From Tahibacter amnicola (lineage in GTDB: Bacteria; Pseudomonadota; Gammaproteobacteria; Xanthomonadales; Rhodanobacteraceae), in the NCBI RefSeq assembly GCF_025398735.1, contig NZ_CP104694.1:2195001-2259000 (forward strand): 64,000 nt of DNA. The letters are read 5' to 3'. The position numbers were made by a program, and so were the translations under genes. This document shows positions 46,605 through 55,570 of the stretch, piece by piece; position 1 is the stretch's first letter, and each line of letters begins with the position of its first letter. Under the pieces are notes generated by a model. The model had not been told where the DNA came from and ran no database searches. It saw only the letters and a program-made list of their open reading frames with translations.

Positions 46605-46635
46605 GCCCGCCGCCGCCCTCAGTGCGGCGGCGGGC
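46605..46635. terminator. GC-rich hairpin between convergent genes
   Basis: A perfect 12-bp stem (46605-46616 with 46624-46635) has a 7-base loop. It starts 17 bases after the DUF3606 stop and lies 46 bases beyond the convergent DUF4153 stop. It could end transcription from either side, but has no U tract. Confidence 0.5.
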
Positions 46636-46681
46636 GCTTGCGCGTCCGTGACGCGAATGGCCCCCCTCTGCGGCGGCTGCC

Positions 46682-48454
46682 TTACTGACTGATCTGAGCG
46701 CGTTCGCCGGAGAGGTTCAAGTCGGGCCACCGCCGGCGCTCGGGTTTCAGCTCTCCCTTGCGTAGCGCTTTGCGCCGATCGAGCGAGTTGCCGGAGCCGT
46801 ACCAGTTGAAGGATCCGGACGGCACCCATCGGGCTTGTGCGCGTGTCCACAGTTCGCAGTGTTCGCCGTAATTTCCGCTCAGGTCGCACATCAGGATTTC
46901 CGCCGTCGCGTCGCCGTCCAGGTCACGTTGCAGGACGACGCAATCGCTGGCCGGATGCAGGCATTCGGGCATTTGGCTGCCGGCAACCACCTGGTCGAGC
47001 CAGTCGCCCGGCACTTCCGTGCCGGGCGCCACATGCAGGAATGCGCGCGCCTCGGCCGCAGTCTTTACTGCCGCTTTGCGTTCCTGCTCGCTGGCGTAGC
47101 CGTGTCCGTAGTCGTGGCGACTGGTGGATTTTAGGGATTTATCCACATTGAGCTTTAGCTCCGTGTCTGCCGTGACCTTCTCGTTCGCCAACAGTTGCTC
47201 CAGCGCCATGTATCCCCGCCGACCGCTGGCGAATCGCAGGTGGGGCAAGTCCAGCGCGCCGGCTTCCGTGCGTCCGTCGACAAAACGTGCGACCTGGTCA
47301 GCGACCGCGATACGGTGCGGGTCCAGCACCGGCGAGTTGGTCAACAGCACCAGTCCGATGACCACCAGTGAAAGGACGATATTGGTCTGCCGCAGCGGCG
47401 AGAGCCAGGATTCGCGCTGGCGGAATACGCTGTAGGCATAGCCAGCGGAATAGCCCGTCAATACGATGGCACTGATCAATCCCCAGACGCGGTCCTGGGA
47501 AAAGCCATACTGGCCGATGCGCAGTGTCAATGCGTAAATGGCGAGCATCGCATAGACCGGCAGCGTCGCCAGGCCTGCCTCGACCACGCGGCGGACGACC
47601 TTCGGGTAAGGTCGCCCGGTGCCGCCGTCCTGGTACACCGCGTTGGTGAAAAGGATGACGACCACCACCAGTGTCAGCAGGATGGCCGTGGCCGAGCGCG
47701 TTGCCCACAGGACCTCCAGTCCTGTGAGGGGCAGGGTGACGATAAAGAGCACTGCAATGGCTGCCACCAGGGGCAGGAGTCCCTTGAAGACGGCAAACAG
47801 GATCTGCCGCGCCACATGCACCGCCTTGGCCTGGGTGCGGCTGATCAGGATGCCCAGTCCGACCATCGAGCCGGTGGCCAGATAGACGAAGGGCTTTTCC
47901 CTGAACAGGTCTTCGAAGAAGTGGATCTTGATCAGCTCGAACAACTGGGCCCACAGGAACAGCACGCCCCAGCAGATTCCGACGAAAAGCCCTGTCAGGA
48001 TGACGGTGAGGCCGTTTTGCCAGGCCGACTCGAACAGTTCGGCATAGGGCGCGCACCAGCGTCCGGCCTTCAACCGTGCCTGCAGATAGGGCAAAGCGAT
48101 GAACAGCGCCACCGCGATGCTGAAGCCGAACGGACCCAGCACATTGCCGCTGTCAATATGGGGTGCGCCGGTGGCGCTCCAGGCGGCGCCTACCGCGAGC
48201 AGCAGATAGACGAGGAACACCAGTGCCGTCTGTGTCCAGAAGATGCGCTGGCGCAGGTCGCGGACCGACAGCGTCATCGTGACCGGGACGCACAGCACCA
48301 GGGTATACCAGCACACCCGGCCGCCCAGTTCGGCGAACGGCCACCATCCCTGTTTCGTGCCGGTTTCGGCCAGGTACAGCAGCAGGCCCTGCAGCAGGGC
48401 GGTGAGGACGATGAACGCGCGCTCGGGGCGCGGCAGGGAGTCGGCAGGTGTCAC
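46682..48454 (-). CDS. DUF4153 polytopic membrane protein
   Basis: The 590-residue protein starts at GTG 48454 with a GAGGA site upstream. Roughly the first 370 residues are about ten hydrophobic helices with the DUF4153 texture (FVGICWGVLFLWAQLFELIKIHFFEDLF, NAVYQDGGTGRPYPKVVRRVVEAGLATLPVYA). The last 190 residues are a soluble domain (GRRGYMALEQLLANEKVTADTEL, then a short Cys-containing DLDGDATAEILMCDLSG stretch). The role is unknown. Confidence 0.88.
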   Translation of the reverse strand: MTPADSLPRPERAFIVLTALLQGLLLYLAETGTKQGWWPFAELGGRVCWYTLVLCVPVTMTLSVRDLRQRIFWTQTALVFLVYLLLAVGAAWSATGAPHIDSGNVLGPFGFSIAVALFIALPYLQARLKAGRWCAPYAELFESAWQNGLTVILTGLFVGICWGVLFLWAQLFELIKIHFFEDLFREKPFVYLATGSMVGLGILISRTQAKAVHVARQILFAVFKGLLPLVAAIAVLFIVTLPLTGLEVLWATRSATAILLTLVVVVILFTNAVYQDGGTGRPYPKVVRRVVEAGLATLPVYAMLAIYALTLRIGQYGFSQDRVWGLISAIVLTGYSAGYAYSVFRQRESWLSPLRQTNIVLSLVVIGLVLLTNSPVLDPHRIAVADQVARFVDGRTEAGALDLPHLRFASGRRGYMALEQLLANEKVTADTELKLNVDKSLKSTSRHDYGHGYASEQERKAAVKTAAEARAFLHVAPGTEVPGDWLDQVVAGSQMPECLHPASDCVVLQRDLDGDATAEILMCDLSGNYGEHCELWTRAQARWVPSGSFNWYGSGNSLDRRKALRKGELKPERRRWPDLNLSGERAQISQ

Positions 48455-48550
48455 GGGGCGTCCTCACGGTGATAGTCGCCGGGATTATTGCCGTTCAGTC
48501 CGCCGGAATGCAGGGCAGGCCGCGGGCAATCCGCCGATCCTGATCTGACA

Positions 48551-48586
48551 GAAAAAAATACGCCGGACGCGTCGCGGCCGGCGTAT
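48551..48586 (-). terminator. Strong intrinsic terminator
   Basis: On the minus strand a 9-bp stem ATACGCCGG/CCGGCGTAT with an 11-base loop is followed by seven T. It is the first terminator downstream of the gene ending at 48898, about 312 bases past its stop. Confidence 0.85.
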
Positions 48587-48861
48587 GGCGGGTAGCTGGA
48601 GCCTGTCACGGTTTTCGGATGACGGCGAACCTGCGGCGCGGCGGTCCGCGCCTGGATCCGCACTGCCTCGGTTGTGCCGTTGATGATCCAAGAACCCTGA
48701 CAGACTCCAGGCCCATAACGCGCCCGGTCATCGGGCTTTGCCGAATCGCCGGTCTCGGCCACGGACCGGACGACGGGCAAGGGGTGACTCAGCTACTGAT
48801 TGCGTAGCGAGTGGGTATTGCATGCGCGCCGGCCGTGACCAGCAGCGCGGGAAAGAGGCGG

Positions 48862-48886
48862 CCGCAGCGACGCGCGATCGCTGCGG
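48862..48886 (-). repeat. Hairpin just after the 78-residue protein gene
   Basis: A perfect 9-bp stem (48862-48870 with 48878-48886) with a 7-base loop lies 11 bases after the stop at 48898. There is no U tract. It might stabilise the mRNA end or mark the 5' boundary of a processed 3' RNA. Confidence 0.55.
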
Positions 48887-48897
48887 TCCGGGTTCGC

Positions 48898-49134
48898 TCA
48901 GGTACTGCGTAAACTCAAGGTTGGCCGTGCGGTCAGGCTGTCCTGCCACGTACCCTTGTAGCCGAACAGGTCAGCTTCGCTCACGCCTTCCATCGAGGCG
49001 AAGGAACCGCCATCGAGGATGACGTCCTGAACCGGCTTGTCGCGCAGCCAATAGGCCTGTGTGCCGGTGGGCGAAACCTGCCAGTAATTTGCCCAGGCCG
49101 GTGCCTGGGTCCACTCGATCTTCTGGTACGACAT
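48898..49134 (-). CDS. 78-residue hypothetical protein
   Basis: The product starts MSYQKIEWTQAPAWANYWQV with GGAGG five bases before the ATG. It is aromatic-rich (6 Trp, 5 Tyr) and ends TARPTLSLRST. No Cys, no signal peptide and no recognised domain. It follows the 60-residue gene on the same strand (64 bases), so the two are probably one transcript. Confidence 0.68.
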   Translation of the reverse strand: MSYQKIEWTQAPAWANYWQVSPTGTQAYWLRDKPVQDVILDGGSFASMEGVSEADLFGYKGTWQDSLTARPTLSLRST

Positions 49135-49198
49135 AGGTGCCTCCGCGAGTTGTCGAGCCTGCTCGAACCGTCCCAGGGGAAGGACGGCAGTCGCTATG

Positions 49199-49381
49199 TT
49201 AAGCGACATCCAGCAATCGCCGCTTTTCTTCCAGAATGAGTCGTTCGTTGATCCGTATGAACTCGCGCAGCAGTTCATCTTCCGGGCAACTGGCCAGTTC
49301 GGCACGCGCACAGCGCACGTAGTCTTCCAGCCGCTGGATGGTATGGATGGTCGAGAGGGTCTTGCGTGCTTCGGTTCGCAT
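49199..49381 (-). CDS. 60-residue helical hypothetical protein
   Basis: The product is nearly all predicted helix (IHTIQRLEDYVRCARAELASCPEDELLREFIRINERLILEE) and likely forms a coiled coil. GGAGA precedes the ATG by seven bases. It has two Cys and no signal peptide. It is the first gene of a two-gene unit with the 78-residue protein. I recognise no family. Confidence 0.65.
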   Translation of the reverse strand: MRTEARKTLSTIHTIQRLEDYVRCARAELASCPEDELLREFIRINERLILEEKRRLLDVA

Positions 49382-49776
49382 TCAGTTCTCCAGGGGGAGG
49401 CGAGGCGCCGCTCGAGCGCCCCGCTCCCGTAAAGCGCCGTTCGGCCGGGACTTTGTTCGTCCCATCAGTGTTACGGGCTTCCCTGTGCCCGCCACGATGC
49501 CCTGGGCCTTACGTCGCCAGGACAGTGTGCACGCCCGGGTGCCGTCGCGAATCCGGAAAATGCCGCGTCGTGACCTCGGAAAATTCTGATTTTTCGACGA
49601 GGCCTTGACAGGCGGCGCGCGCCTGCATCAGAAGCGGCGGCCGGTGGGTCAAGACTGACCCGGTCGCCGGTGCGGCGCGTGCTACGTCCCCAAAAGCAAA
49701 ACGGAGCGGCCGTGGCCGCTCCGTCGGAGGAAAAACCGGAAGCGGGACAACGATCCCGCTTCCGTGACGCGATGTC
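49382..49776. other. Intergenic region between small operon and protease gene
   Basis: These 395 bases lie upstream of the small operon and downstream of the protease gene. No gene is supportable. It contains the protease terminator (49691-49724). The promoter of the small operon must lie within about 49400-49680, but no clear pair of hexamers stands out. Confidence 0.4.
49691..49724 (-). terminator. Intrinsic terminator of subtilisin-like protease gene
   Basis: On the minus strand the stem ACGGAGCGGC/GCCGCTCCGT with a CACG loop is followed by TTTGCTTTTG. It begins 52 bases after the protease stop. Confidence 0.85.
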
Positions 49777-52700
49777 TTACGGTTCAAACCCGTCGTCGAA
49801 GATCGCGTCGACCTGCGCCGCCTGGCAGCTCTGCACCTTGATGTTGTCCACATACCAGCCGTGCGGCATGCGGCCGACGCTGGTGTCGCTGGTCATGCGG
49901 AAGCGGATCTTCACCGACTGGCCCGCGTAGGCGCTCAGGTCCACGACGGACTTGAGGTAAGCCTGCGGGTCACCGCACCAGGCCGGGCTGGGCGCGGCCG
50001 GGTTGCCGTTGCCCAGCGGTCCGTTGAGCGGATCGGTCAGCATTGCGGAGCCCGGCACGGCGGTGAACGTGGTGCCGTCGGTGGATACTTCGATGAAGCC
50101 GCCGTCCCAGCAGCCGCCGCTGCGCGATTCCAGCGTCTGGTCGCTCTGGAACTGCAGCGTGACCGGGTTTTCACCCGCGGGCAGGGCGATGGTGGTGGAG
50201 GTCAGGCGCTGGTCGGAAACGACTTCCGGATCCTGCGCGAGCCAGGCGTTGCCGCTACCGCCGTAGGGGCGTGCATTGCTGATCGCCCAGTTGGCCGAGC
50301 CGCTGCCGGCGGTGGCCGTCCAGCCGTTGGTGCCGCCTTCGACATCGTCCGTGAACACCGTGCGGGCCGTCGTGCCCATGCCGCAGTCACCCGGCGCCGC
50401 GAGCGTGCTGAACTGGTTCACCGTGGAATTGTCACCCGTGCCGCAGATGTTGCTCGGTCGCACACGCCAGTAGTGGGTCGTGTTGGTGGCCAGATCCGTG
50501 TTGGGCGTGGCGGTGGTGTTGCTCGTGGTCGTGGTGAATACGATGTTGCTGAAGGCGGCGTCGGTCGCCACTTCCAGCACGTACTCCGCCGCCTGGGCGG
50601 AGGCAGCCCAGGTGAAGGTCGGACGGACGGCGACGTTGGTGGCATTGGCCGCCGGGGCGGTGAGGGCGGCGGCGGCGGGTGTCGCATTGGCCGTGGTCAG
50701 GCGCAGGTCCTGGCTCTTGTTGCCGGAAGTGGAGGCCGACTGCAGCTGGAACGTGTAGCTGCCGGGTGCCACGCTGCCCAGCTGGGTGAGGCCGACCGAG
50801 GTGCTTCCGGGCGGTGTGACCGCGGCCGGAGTCACCGTGCCGCTGGCACCCGCCGGCAGGTTGGCCAGGGTGAAGTTCACCGGATCCGTATAGCCCATCA
50901 GCGAGCCCACGTTCACGCCGTAGCTGGCCGTGGTGGCGTTGGTGGTGCACACCGATTCCGCCGTGCTGCTGGCAATGACCGAGTAGTCCGGCCGTGACTG
51001 GCAGTTCACGCAGACCAGGGCGAAGTCCTGGTCGGTGGCATCGCCGGCATTGGGCAGTGCGTCAGAGGTGATGTTGGCGGCCGCCACCTTCAGCATCAGC
51101 GTGCTGATCGACGCCAGCGCAGCCGGGTCGAACACGATGGATTCCACGTTGTTCTTGTTGTCGGCGGCGCCACCGGAGGTGCTGAACCCGGTCGAGCCAA
51201 ACACGTTGCCACGGTAGGTCGTGCTGCCGGACACCGCTTCCAGGTCGAGGTCGTTGTTCCAGGCGGCGGTGGTGCCGCCCAGGCCGTGGCCCGGTGCGTC
51301 GGTGTAGGCCAGGACGATCTGCATCGGCTTGGTCGGATCAGCCGGCGATACCGAAGTGGTCCAGGTTTCCCCGGTCGCGTCGAAGGTGCGCGTGTCCTGG
51401 TCGTAGTAGAGGACCGGCACGCCGCCCGCAAGCAGGCGGTCGGCGCGCAGCCGGCCCCAGCCCTGCTTGCTGTCGGGGCGGTGCCCCAGCGGGTTGCCGT
51501 CGGCGTCGTTCTTGCCGAACAGATCATTGGAAGCGGCGACGAGTGCAGCCTTGATCAACGCGCTGCTCGGCGTGGCTCCGCTGTTGGCGGCGCGGTACTT
51601 CTCGATGAACAGCGCAACGACACCACTGACCTGCGGCGAGGCCATGCTGGTGCCGCACATCGTTCCGTAGCCGGTGGCGCTGTTGGCCGAATCGACGGAA
51701 CAGCCCGGCGTCACCAGCAGCGGAATGCGGCGCCCGTCCAGCGCCGGTCCATGGCCGCTGTTGTCCGAGACATCGTCAAACTGCGGGATGACGGCGCCGT
51801 TGGACGACTGCGCCTTGGTCGAACCGATCGTGATCGTGTTCTTGGCTTCGTCCGGCGTGCCCTGCGTGCTGGTGCCGCCGCCGCCGTTCATGAAGGACAA
51901 CACGAAGATGAGTGGCTGGTCGCCGGTGACATCCGGCTTGGTGTCACGCGTGCCGACGTCGACCTGGCGTGTATCGGCATCGTAGCCGCGCGGCGTGCCT
52001 GCGGGGCCCCAGCTGTTGCCGGACAACTGCGCATTGTTGTCGTGCGACTGGCGCATCAGCTTGAGCATGCCGCCCGGTTGGGTGAAGTGCGGGTCGTAGA
52101 CCTGTTCCACCAGCTTGGCGCCCGGCGCGGCGCCCAGTCCACGGCGGAACCCGGCCGCGTCGTTGACGCCCGACGAGCCGTCGCCAGCCATGATGGCCGC
52201 GGTATGCGTTCCGTGCGCATCGGTGTCGCTGCCGCCGCAGGTGTCGCCCGTGCAGGGCAGCATGCGGGCGACCAGGTCCGGGTGCGTGTCGAAGATGCCG
52301 CCGTCGACATTGGCGATCGTTACGCCGTTGCCGTTGACGCCAACACTGGACAGCCACGCGACATAGCCCGGAACGGGCAGGTTGCTGGGATTGAGATTGT
52401 TGGCGGTGATCTGGTTGGCGAGCTCGCCACGCAGTCCGCCGTCACGCGGCACGGGGTCGATGGCATACACCGCGGGCAGCTGGGCCACCAGATCGATAGC
52501 AGCGGCGGTGCCCTGAAGCTCCACGATGTCGAACTGTTTGTCGATCGTTGCGCGCTTGCCGACGAGGACGCCGGTCGCGCGCAGCGCATCGTCGCCCAGA
52601 TGGGCGCCACGGTAGACCATCGCGCGCCAGGCCATTTCGTTGCGGCGGCGGCCGTCCTCGACGTTCGCCGTCTTGTAGTTCGGCAGGAAGTCGCCGGCCC

Positions 52701-53142
52701 AGCGCACGGCGCTGTTGCGGCGGGCTTCGGCCAGCGCGCCGTCGTCGGCCCAGACGACGTAGCTGAAGGGGGCGATGTACTGCACCGGCGTGAGGCCCTG
52801 CGCCGCGAGCGACTGGAGCCACTCCTGGCGCGTCGGGCCGGTGAACTGCACCAGCCGCAGCGCTTTACCCTTTTCGTAGCTGCGGGTGTTGGCCTGGCTG
52901 TCGGTCAGCGGATCAAAGAGACGGCCGCCCAGGTCCAGCGAAAACGTCTCGGCGGCGCTGGCACCCTGTCCACTGTTCACGACCCAGGCGAAGCTGCCGT
53001 AGTCGTGCACGATGGTGGCGCCACGGCTCACGGCGTCGGCGACACGTTCGCGCGGCAGTGCAGCATAGTCGGCGGCGAAGGCAGCCGGTGAGATCAGCGC
53101 AGCGACGGCCAGCGCCAGAGCGGTACGACGATTTCTCAACAT
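49777..53142 (-). CDS. Large secreted subtilisin-like (S8) protease with DGFE tail
   Basis: The 1,121-residue product starts at ATG 53142 (AGAGG site) with a signal peptide ending AFAAD. Residues about 25-265 look like a propeptide-type region. The S8 triad is Asp280 (IANVDGG), His310 (DAHGTHTAAIMAG) and Ser near 498 (GTSMASPQVSG). A jelly-roll domain, fibronectin-III-like and other beta domains follow, then a MAM-like region (WDGGFIEVSTDGTTF, VKIRFRMTSDTS). The chain ends AIFDDGFEP. It is probably exported through the outer membrane by a type II system, inferred from size and taxon. Confidence 0.93.
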   Translation of the reverse strand: MLRNRRTALALAVAALISPAAFAADYAALPRERVADAVSRGATIVHDYGSFAWVVNSGQGASAAETFSLDLGGRLFDPLTDSQANTRSYEKGKALRLVQFTGPTRQEWLQSLAAQGLTPVQYIAPFSYVVWADDGALAEARRNSAVRWAGDFLPNYKTANVEDGRRRNEMAWRAMVYRGAHLGDDALRATGVLVGKRATIDKQFDIVELQGTAAAIDLVAQLPAVYAIDPVPRDGGLRGELANQITANNLNPSNLPVPGYVAWLSSVGVNGNGVTIANVDGGIFDTHPDLVARMLPCTGDTCGGSDTDAHGTHTAAIMAGDGSSGVNDAAGFRRGLGAAPGAKLVEQVYDPHFTQPGGMLKLMRQSHDNNAQLSGNSWGPAGTPRGYDADTRQVDVGTRDTKPDVTGDQPLIFVLSFMNGGGGTSTQGTPDEAKNTITIGSTKAQSSNGAVIPQFDDVSDNSGHGPALDGRRIPLLVTPGCSVDSANSATGYGTMCGTSMASPQVSGVVALFIEKYRAANSGATPSSALIKAALVAASNDLFGKNDADGNPLGHRPDSKQGWGRLRADRLLAGGVPVLYYDQDTRTFDATGETWTTSVSPADPTKPMQIVLAYTDAPGHGLGGTTAAWNNDLDLEAVSGSTTYRGNVFGSTGFSTSGGAADNKNNVESIVFDPAALASISTLMLKVAAANITSDALPNAGDATDQDFALVCVNCQSRPDYSVIASSTAESVCTTNATTASYGVNVGSLMGYTDPVNFTLANLPAGASGTVTPAAVTPPGSTSVGLTQLGSVAPGSYTFQLQSASTSGNKSQDLRLTTANATPAAAALTAPAANATNVAVRPTFTWAASAQAAEYVLEVATDAAFSNIVFTTTTSNTTATPNTDLATNTTHYWRVRPSNICGTGDNSTVNQFSTLAAPGDCGMGTTARTVFTDDVEGGTNGWTATAGSGSANWAISNARPYGGSGNAWLAQDPEVVSDQRLTSTTIALPAGENPVTLQFQSDQTLESRSGGCWDGGFIEVSTDGTTFTAVPGSAMLTDPLNGPLGNGNPAAPSPAWCGDPQAYLKSVVDLSAYAGQSVKIRFRMTSDTSVGRMPHGWYVDNIKVQSCQAAQVDAIFDDGFEP

Positions 53143-53601
53143 GTGTGACCTCTTATGGTATGTGACCGCACGGAATCGCTCCGGCGGCGGGTGAAGCGGC
53201 CCGAAACCTTGCAAGACAACACGTGGAAACATCGATCATGCAAAAAACAGCGAAAAGGTCAATGGTGGAGAAAATGATCGATGCTGCCGAATGTGTAGAA
53301 GCGGCAGGCAGAATGCGACGCCGGTTCCACGATCTCCGCCGTATGGCGGATGTACGTTCCGGGTGCTGTGAAACGTGGCGAAGCCGCAAATAACCGGGCT
53401 TTTCCGGTGCTTGGCGAATGAGCGCGGGCGGAAAGCAAGGACGGTGCCGACACCAAGCGGCCGGCTGGACGGTGGGATCGGGCGAAAGCACGCTGGACCA
53501 CTCATTCAAGAGTTTCCGACCACTTTTCCATCACGTGCCGCACGGTATGAGGGTTGCAGGACTCGCTTCCCTGCGCGTTGCGCATGACATGGAGAACATC
53601 G
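53143..53601. other. Divergent region with protease operator candidate
   Basis: This 459-base region is gene-free and rather AT-rich near 53220-53290. It holds the inverted repeat and a TTGACC -35 for the leftward protease gene (see 53230-53283). A GGAGA at 53591-53595 serves the CBS gene. No other element is clear. Confidence 0.45.
53230..53283. promoter_or_regulatory. Inverted repeat around the protease promoter
   Basis: CATCGATCAT (53230-53239) and ATGATCGATG (53274-53283) are perfect 10-bp complements with centres 44 bp apart. Between them a TTGACC (53257-53262, minus strand) could be the -35 of the protease promoter, with CATGAT 16 bases on as a possible -10. The layout suggests two operator half-sites, but the regulator is unknown. 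Confidence 0.45.
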
Positions 53602-54027
53602 ATGGAAATCCGCTCGATCATGACTGCCAACCCGAAGGTCTGCACACCGCAGACGCCGCTGCGTGATGTCGCCCGGATGATGCTGGACTGCGACTGCGGC
53701 GAGATTCCGGTGGTGGCGGACCTGGAGTCGAAGAAGCCCGTCGGTGTCGTGACTGACCGCGACATCGTCATCCGTCTGGTGGCGCACGGCCAGAATCCGG
53801 TGCTGACCGCGGCGGGCGAATGCATGACAGCGCCGGCGGTGACCCTGAGTGCTGACGCGACCGTCGAAGATTGCGCGCACCTGATGGCCGAACACCAGAT
53901 CCGGCGCATCCCCATCGTCGACGACAAGGGATGCATCTGCGGCATTGTGGCGCTGGCTGACCTGGAGCGGACCAAGGCCCGTTCGCTCAAGTCCGAGGTC
54001 ACCAGCCGGGTGTCCGTCCCGCATTAA
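53602..54027 (+). CDS. CBS-domain pair protein
   Basis: The 141-residue product is two CBS domains: MTANPKVCTPQTPLRDVARMM...GVVTDRDIVIRLV and MTAPAVTLSADATVEDCAHLMAEHQIRRIPIVDDKG. Such stand-alone pairs usually bind adenine nucleotides and act as sensors or regulatory units. ATG 53602 has GGAGA upstream and starts at the first CBS strand. It is alone on its strand, with 229 bases before the next gene. Confidence 0.92.
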   Translation: MEIRSIMTANPKVCTPQTPLRDVARMMLDCDCGEIPVVADLESKKPVGVVTDRDIVIRLVAHGQNPVLTAAGECMTAPAVTLSADATVEDCAHLMAEHQIRRIPIVDDKGCICGIVALADLERTKARSLKSEVTSRVSVPH

Positions 54028-54256
54028 GGCTGGGAGATCCCGCGCGGGTGCGGCAGGACACTCCCGCCCGCGCGGCGAGCAGTACCGAATGTTCCCGGCG
54101 GTGCAATTGCGGCTTAGCGTGCCATGCGAATTGCCTGCCGGGCCTGGGTCGGTCGTGCGGGACGACCGACCCGCACGAGCGCAGGCGTGCCAATGCGGCC
54201 GCGTTGCCCTGGCATGAATGTTGAGCTGTCCCAACAGAAGCAAGCGGAGGTCGGTC

Positions 54257-55570
54257 GTGGGTGGATGGGATGCGGTGGTGATGGAAGAGGGGGTCGGCCG
54301 CACGCTGATTCCGCCACACGGGGAGGCGTCGAGCGGCCCGCTTTCGCTGGCCGAGCGATACGCCCGGCAACGGCGCGCGACGCTGGACCTGTGCGACGGC
54401 CTCAGTGCCGAGGACATGTCGGCCCAATCCATGCCCCAGACCAGCCCCACCAAATGGCACCTGGCGCATACCACCTGGTTCTTTGAGCAGTTCGTACTCG
54501 GGGTTCGGGTTTCCGCAGATGACTGGGCACGGCTCTTCAACTCCTATTACGAGCAGGTCGGTCGTCCCTTCGCGCGCGACCGACGCGGGCTGCTGACGCG
54601 ACCGAGCCTGGCGGAGGTACTGGCCTACCGTGCGCGCGTCGACGACCTTGTCCTGGCGCTACTGGATCGTGATCTGGAGCCCGAGCGTGCCAGCCACGTC
54701 GAGCTGGGCATCCAGCACGAGCAACAACACCAGGAGCTGCTGCTGACCGACCTCAAACACCTGTTCGCGCAGAGTCCCCTGGAGCCGGTGTTCCGCTTTC
54801 CGCCGTCGTCGGGCGCGCCTGCGCCGGCGTCCTTGTCGAACGGGTTGCGCCTGCGTTTCCTGCCGGGAACCAGCGGGCCGATCGATATCGGTCACGAGGG
54901 GCCGGGCTTTGCCTTCGACAATGAGCAACCGCGGCATCCGGCAATGGTCGCGCGACACCGCATTGCCAACCGTCCCGTCACCAACGCCGAGTACCGCACC
55001 TTCATCCTGGATGGCGGTTACCGCCGGCCCGAACTGTGGCTCTCCGATGGCTGGGCGGAAGTTCGGCGCGCGGGCTGGGACCGGCCGCTGTACTGGTCGT
55101 CGGAGCTGGATACGGAATTCACGCTGCACGGCCGCGTGTCGATCGATCCGCACGCGCCAGTGTGTCACGTCAGCTACTACGAGGCGGACGCCTTCGCGCG
55201 TTGGGCGGGCGCGCGCCTGCTGACCGAACAGGAATGGGAGTCGGATGCGGACCCGGGCGACATCGCGTCCGGTCACTGGCGCGAAAGCGGCGTTTTCCAC
55301 CCCACGGCGGCAATCCGCGACGTCGGGGTGCGGCAGATGTTCGGCGACGTGTGGGAATGGACGTCCAGCGCCTACTCGGCTTATCCGCGTTTCCGGCCTG
55401 CTGTCGGCGCAGTCGGTGAATACAACGGCAAGTTCATGTGCGGCCAGTACGTGCTGCGCGGCGGTTCCTGCGCCTCGCCGGAGAGCCACATTCGCTCGAC
55501 CTATCGCAACTTCTTTTATCCGGCGGATCGCTGGCAGTTCATGGGAATACGACTGGGAGTAGACGGATGA
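54257..55570 (+). CDS. egtB: Ergothioneine biosynthesis sulfoxide synthase EgtB
   Basis: EgtB joins N-alpha-trimethylhistidine (hercynine) and a thiol (gamma-glutamylcysteine or cysteine) using iron and O2. The product has a DinB-like helical domain with likely iron ligands H71 in HLAHTTWFF and the HEQQH pair (H154, H158). An FGE-sulfatase domain (SYYEADAFARWAGARLLTEQEWE, GDVWEWTSSAYSAYP, RGGSCAS) follows. GTG 54257 has GGAGG seven bases before it, which I prefer to ATG 54218 and ATG 54281. It overlaps egtD by four bases. Confidence 0.94.
   Translation: MGGWDAVVMEEGVGRTLIPPHGEASSGPLSLAERYARQRRATLDLCDGLSAEDMSAQSMPQTSPTKWHLAHTTWFFEQFVLGVRVSADDWARLFNSYYEQVGRPFARDRRGLLTRPSLAEVLAYRARVDDLVLALLDRDLEPERASHVELGIQHEQQHQELLLTDLKHLFAQSPLEPVFRFPPSSGAPAPASLSNGLRLRFLPGTSGPIDIGHEGPGFAFDNEQPRHPAMVARHRIANRPVTNAEYRTFILDGGYRRPELWLSDGWAEVRRAGWDRPLYWSSELDTEFTLHGRVSIDPHAPVCHVSYYEADAFARWAGARLLTEQEWESDADPGDIASGHWRESGVFHPTAAIRDVGVRQMFGDVWEWTSSAYSAYPRFRPAVGAVGEYNGKFMCGQYVLRGGSCASPESHIRSTYRNFFYPADRWQFMGIRLGVDG

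Larger units (their letters stand above)
48455..48897. other. Gene-free region with long 3' UTR
   Basis: No gene is supportable in these 443 bases. On the minus strand, after the stop at 48898, there is a perfect 9-bp hairpin (48862-48886), then about 275 bases of GC-rich sequence, then a strong intrinsic terminator (48551-48586). This looks like an unusually long 3' region, or a separate small RNA, of the small operon 49381-48898. Confidence 0.5.

Noticed and set aside
47139..47147. Perfect DnaA box (TTATCCACA) as a replication-origin signal
   Set aside because: It is a single site inside the DUF4153 coding region, with no cluster, no AT-rich unwinding element and no dnaA or gidA nearby. 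One chance match is expected in a window this size.
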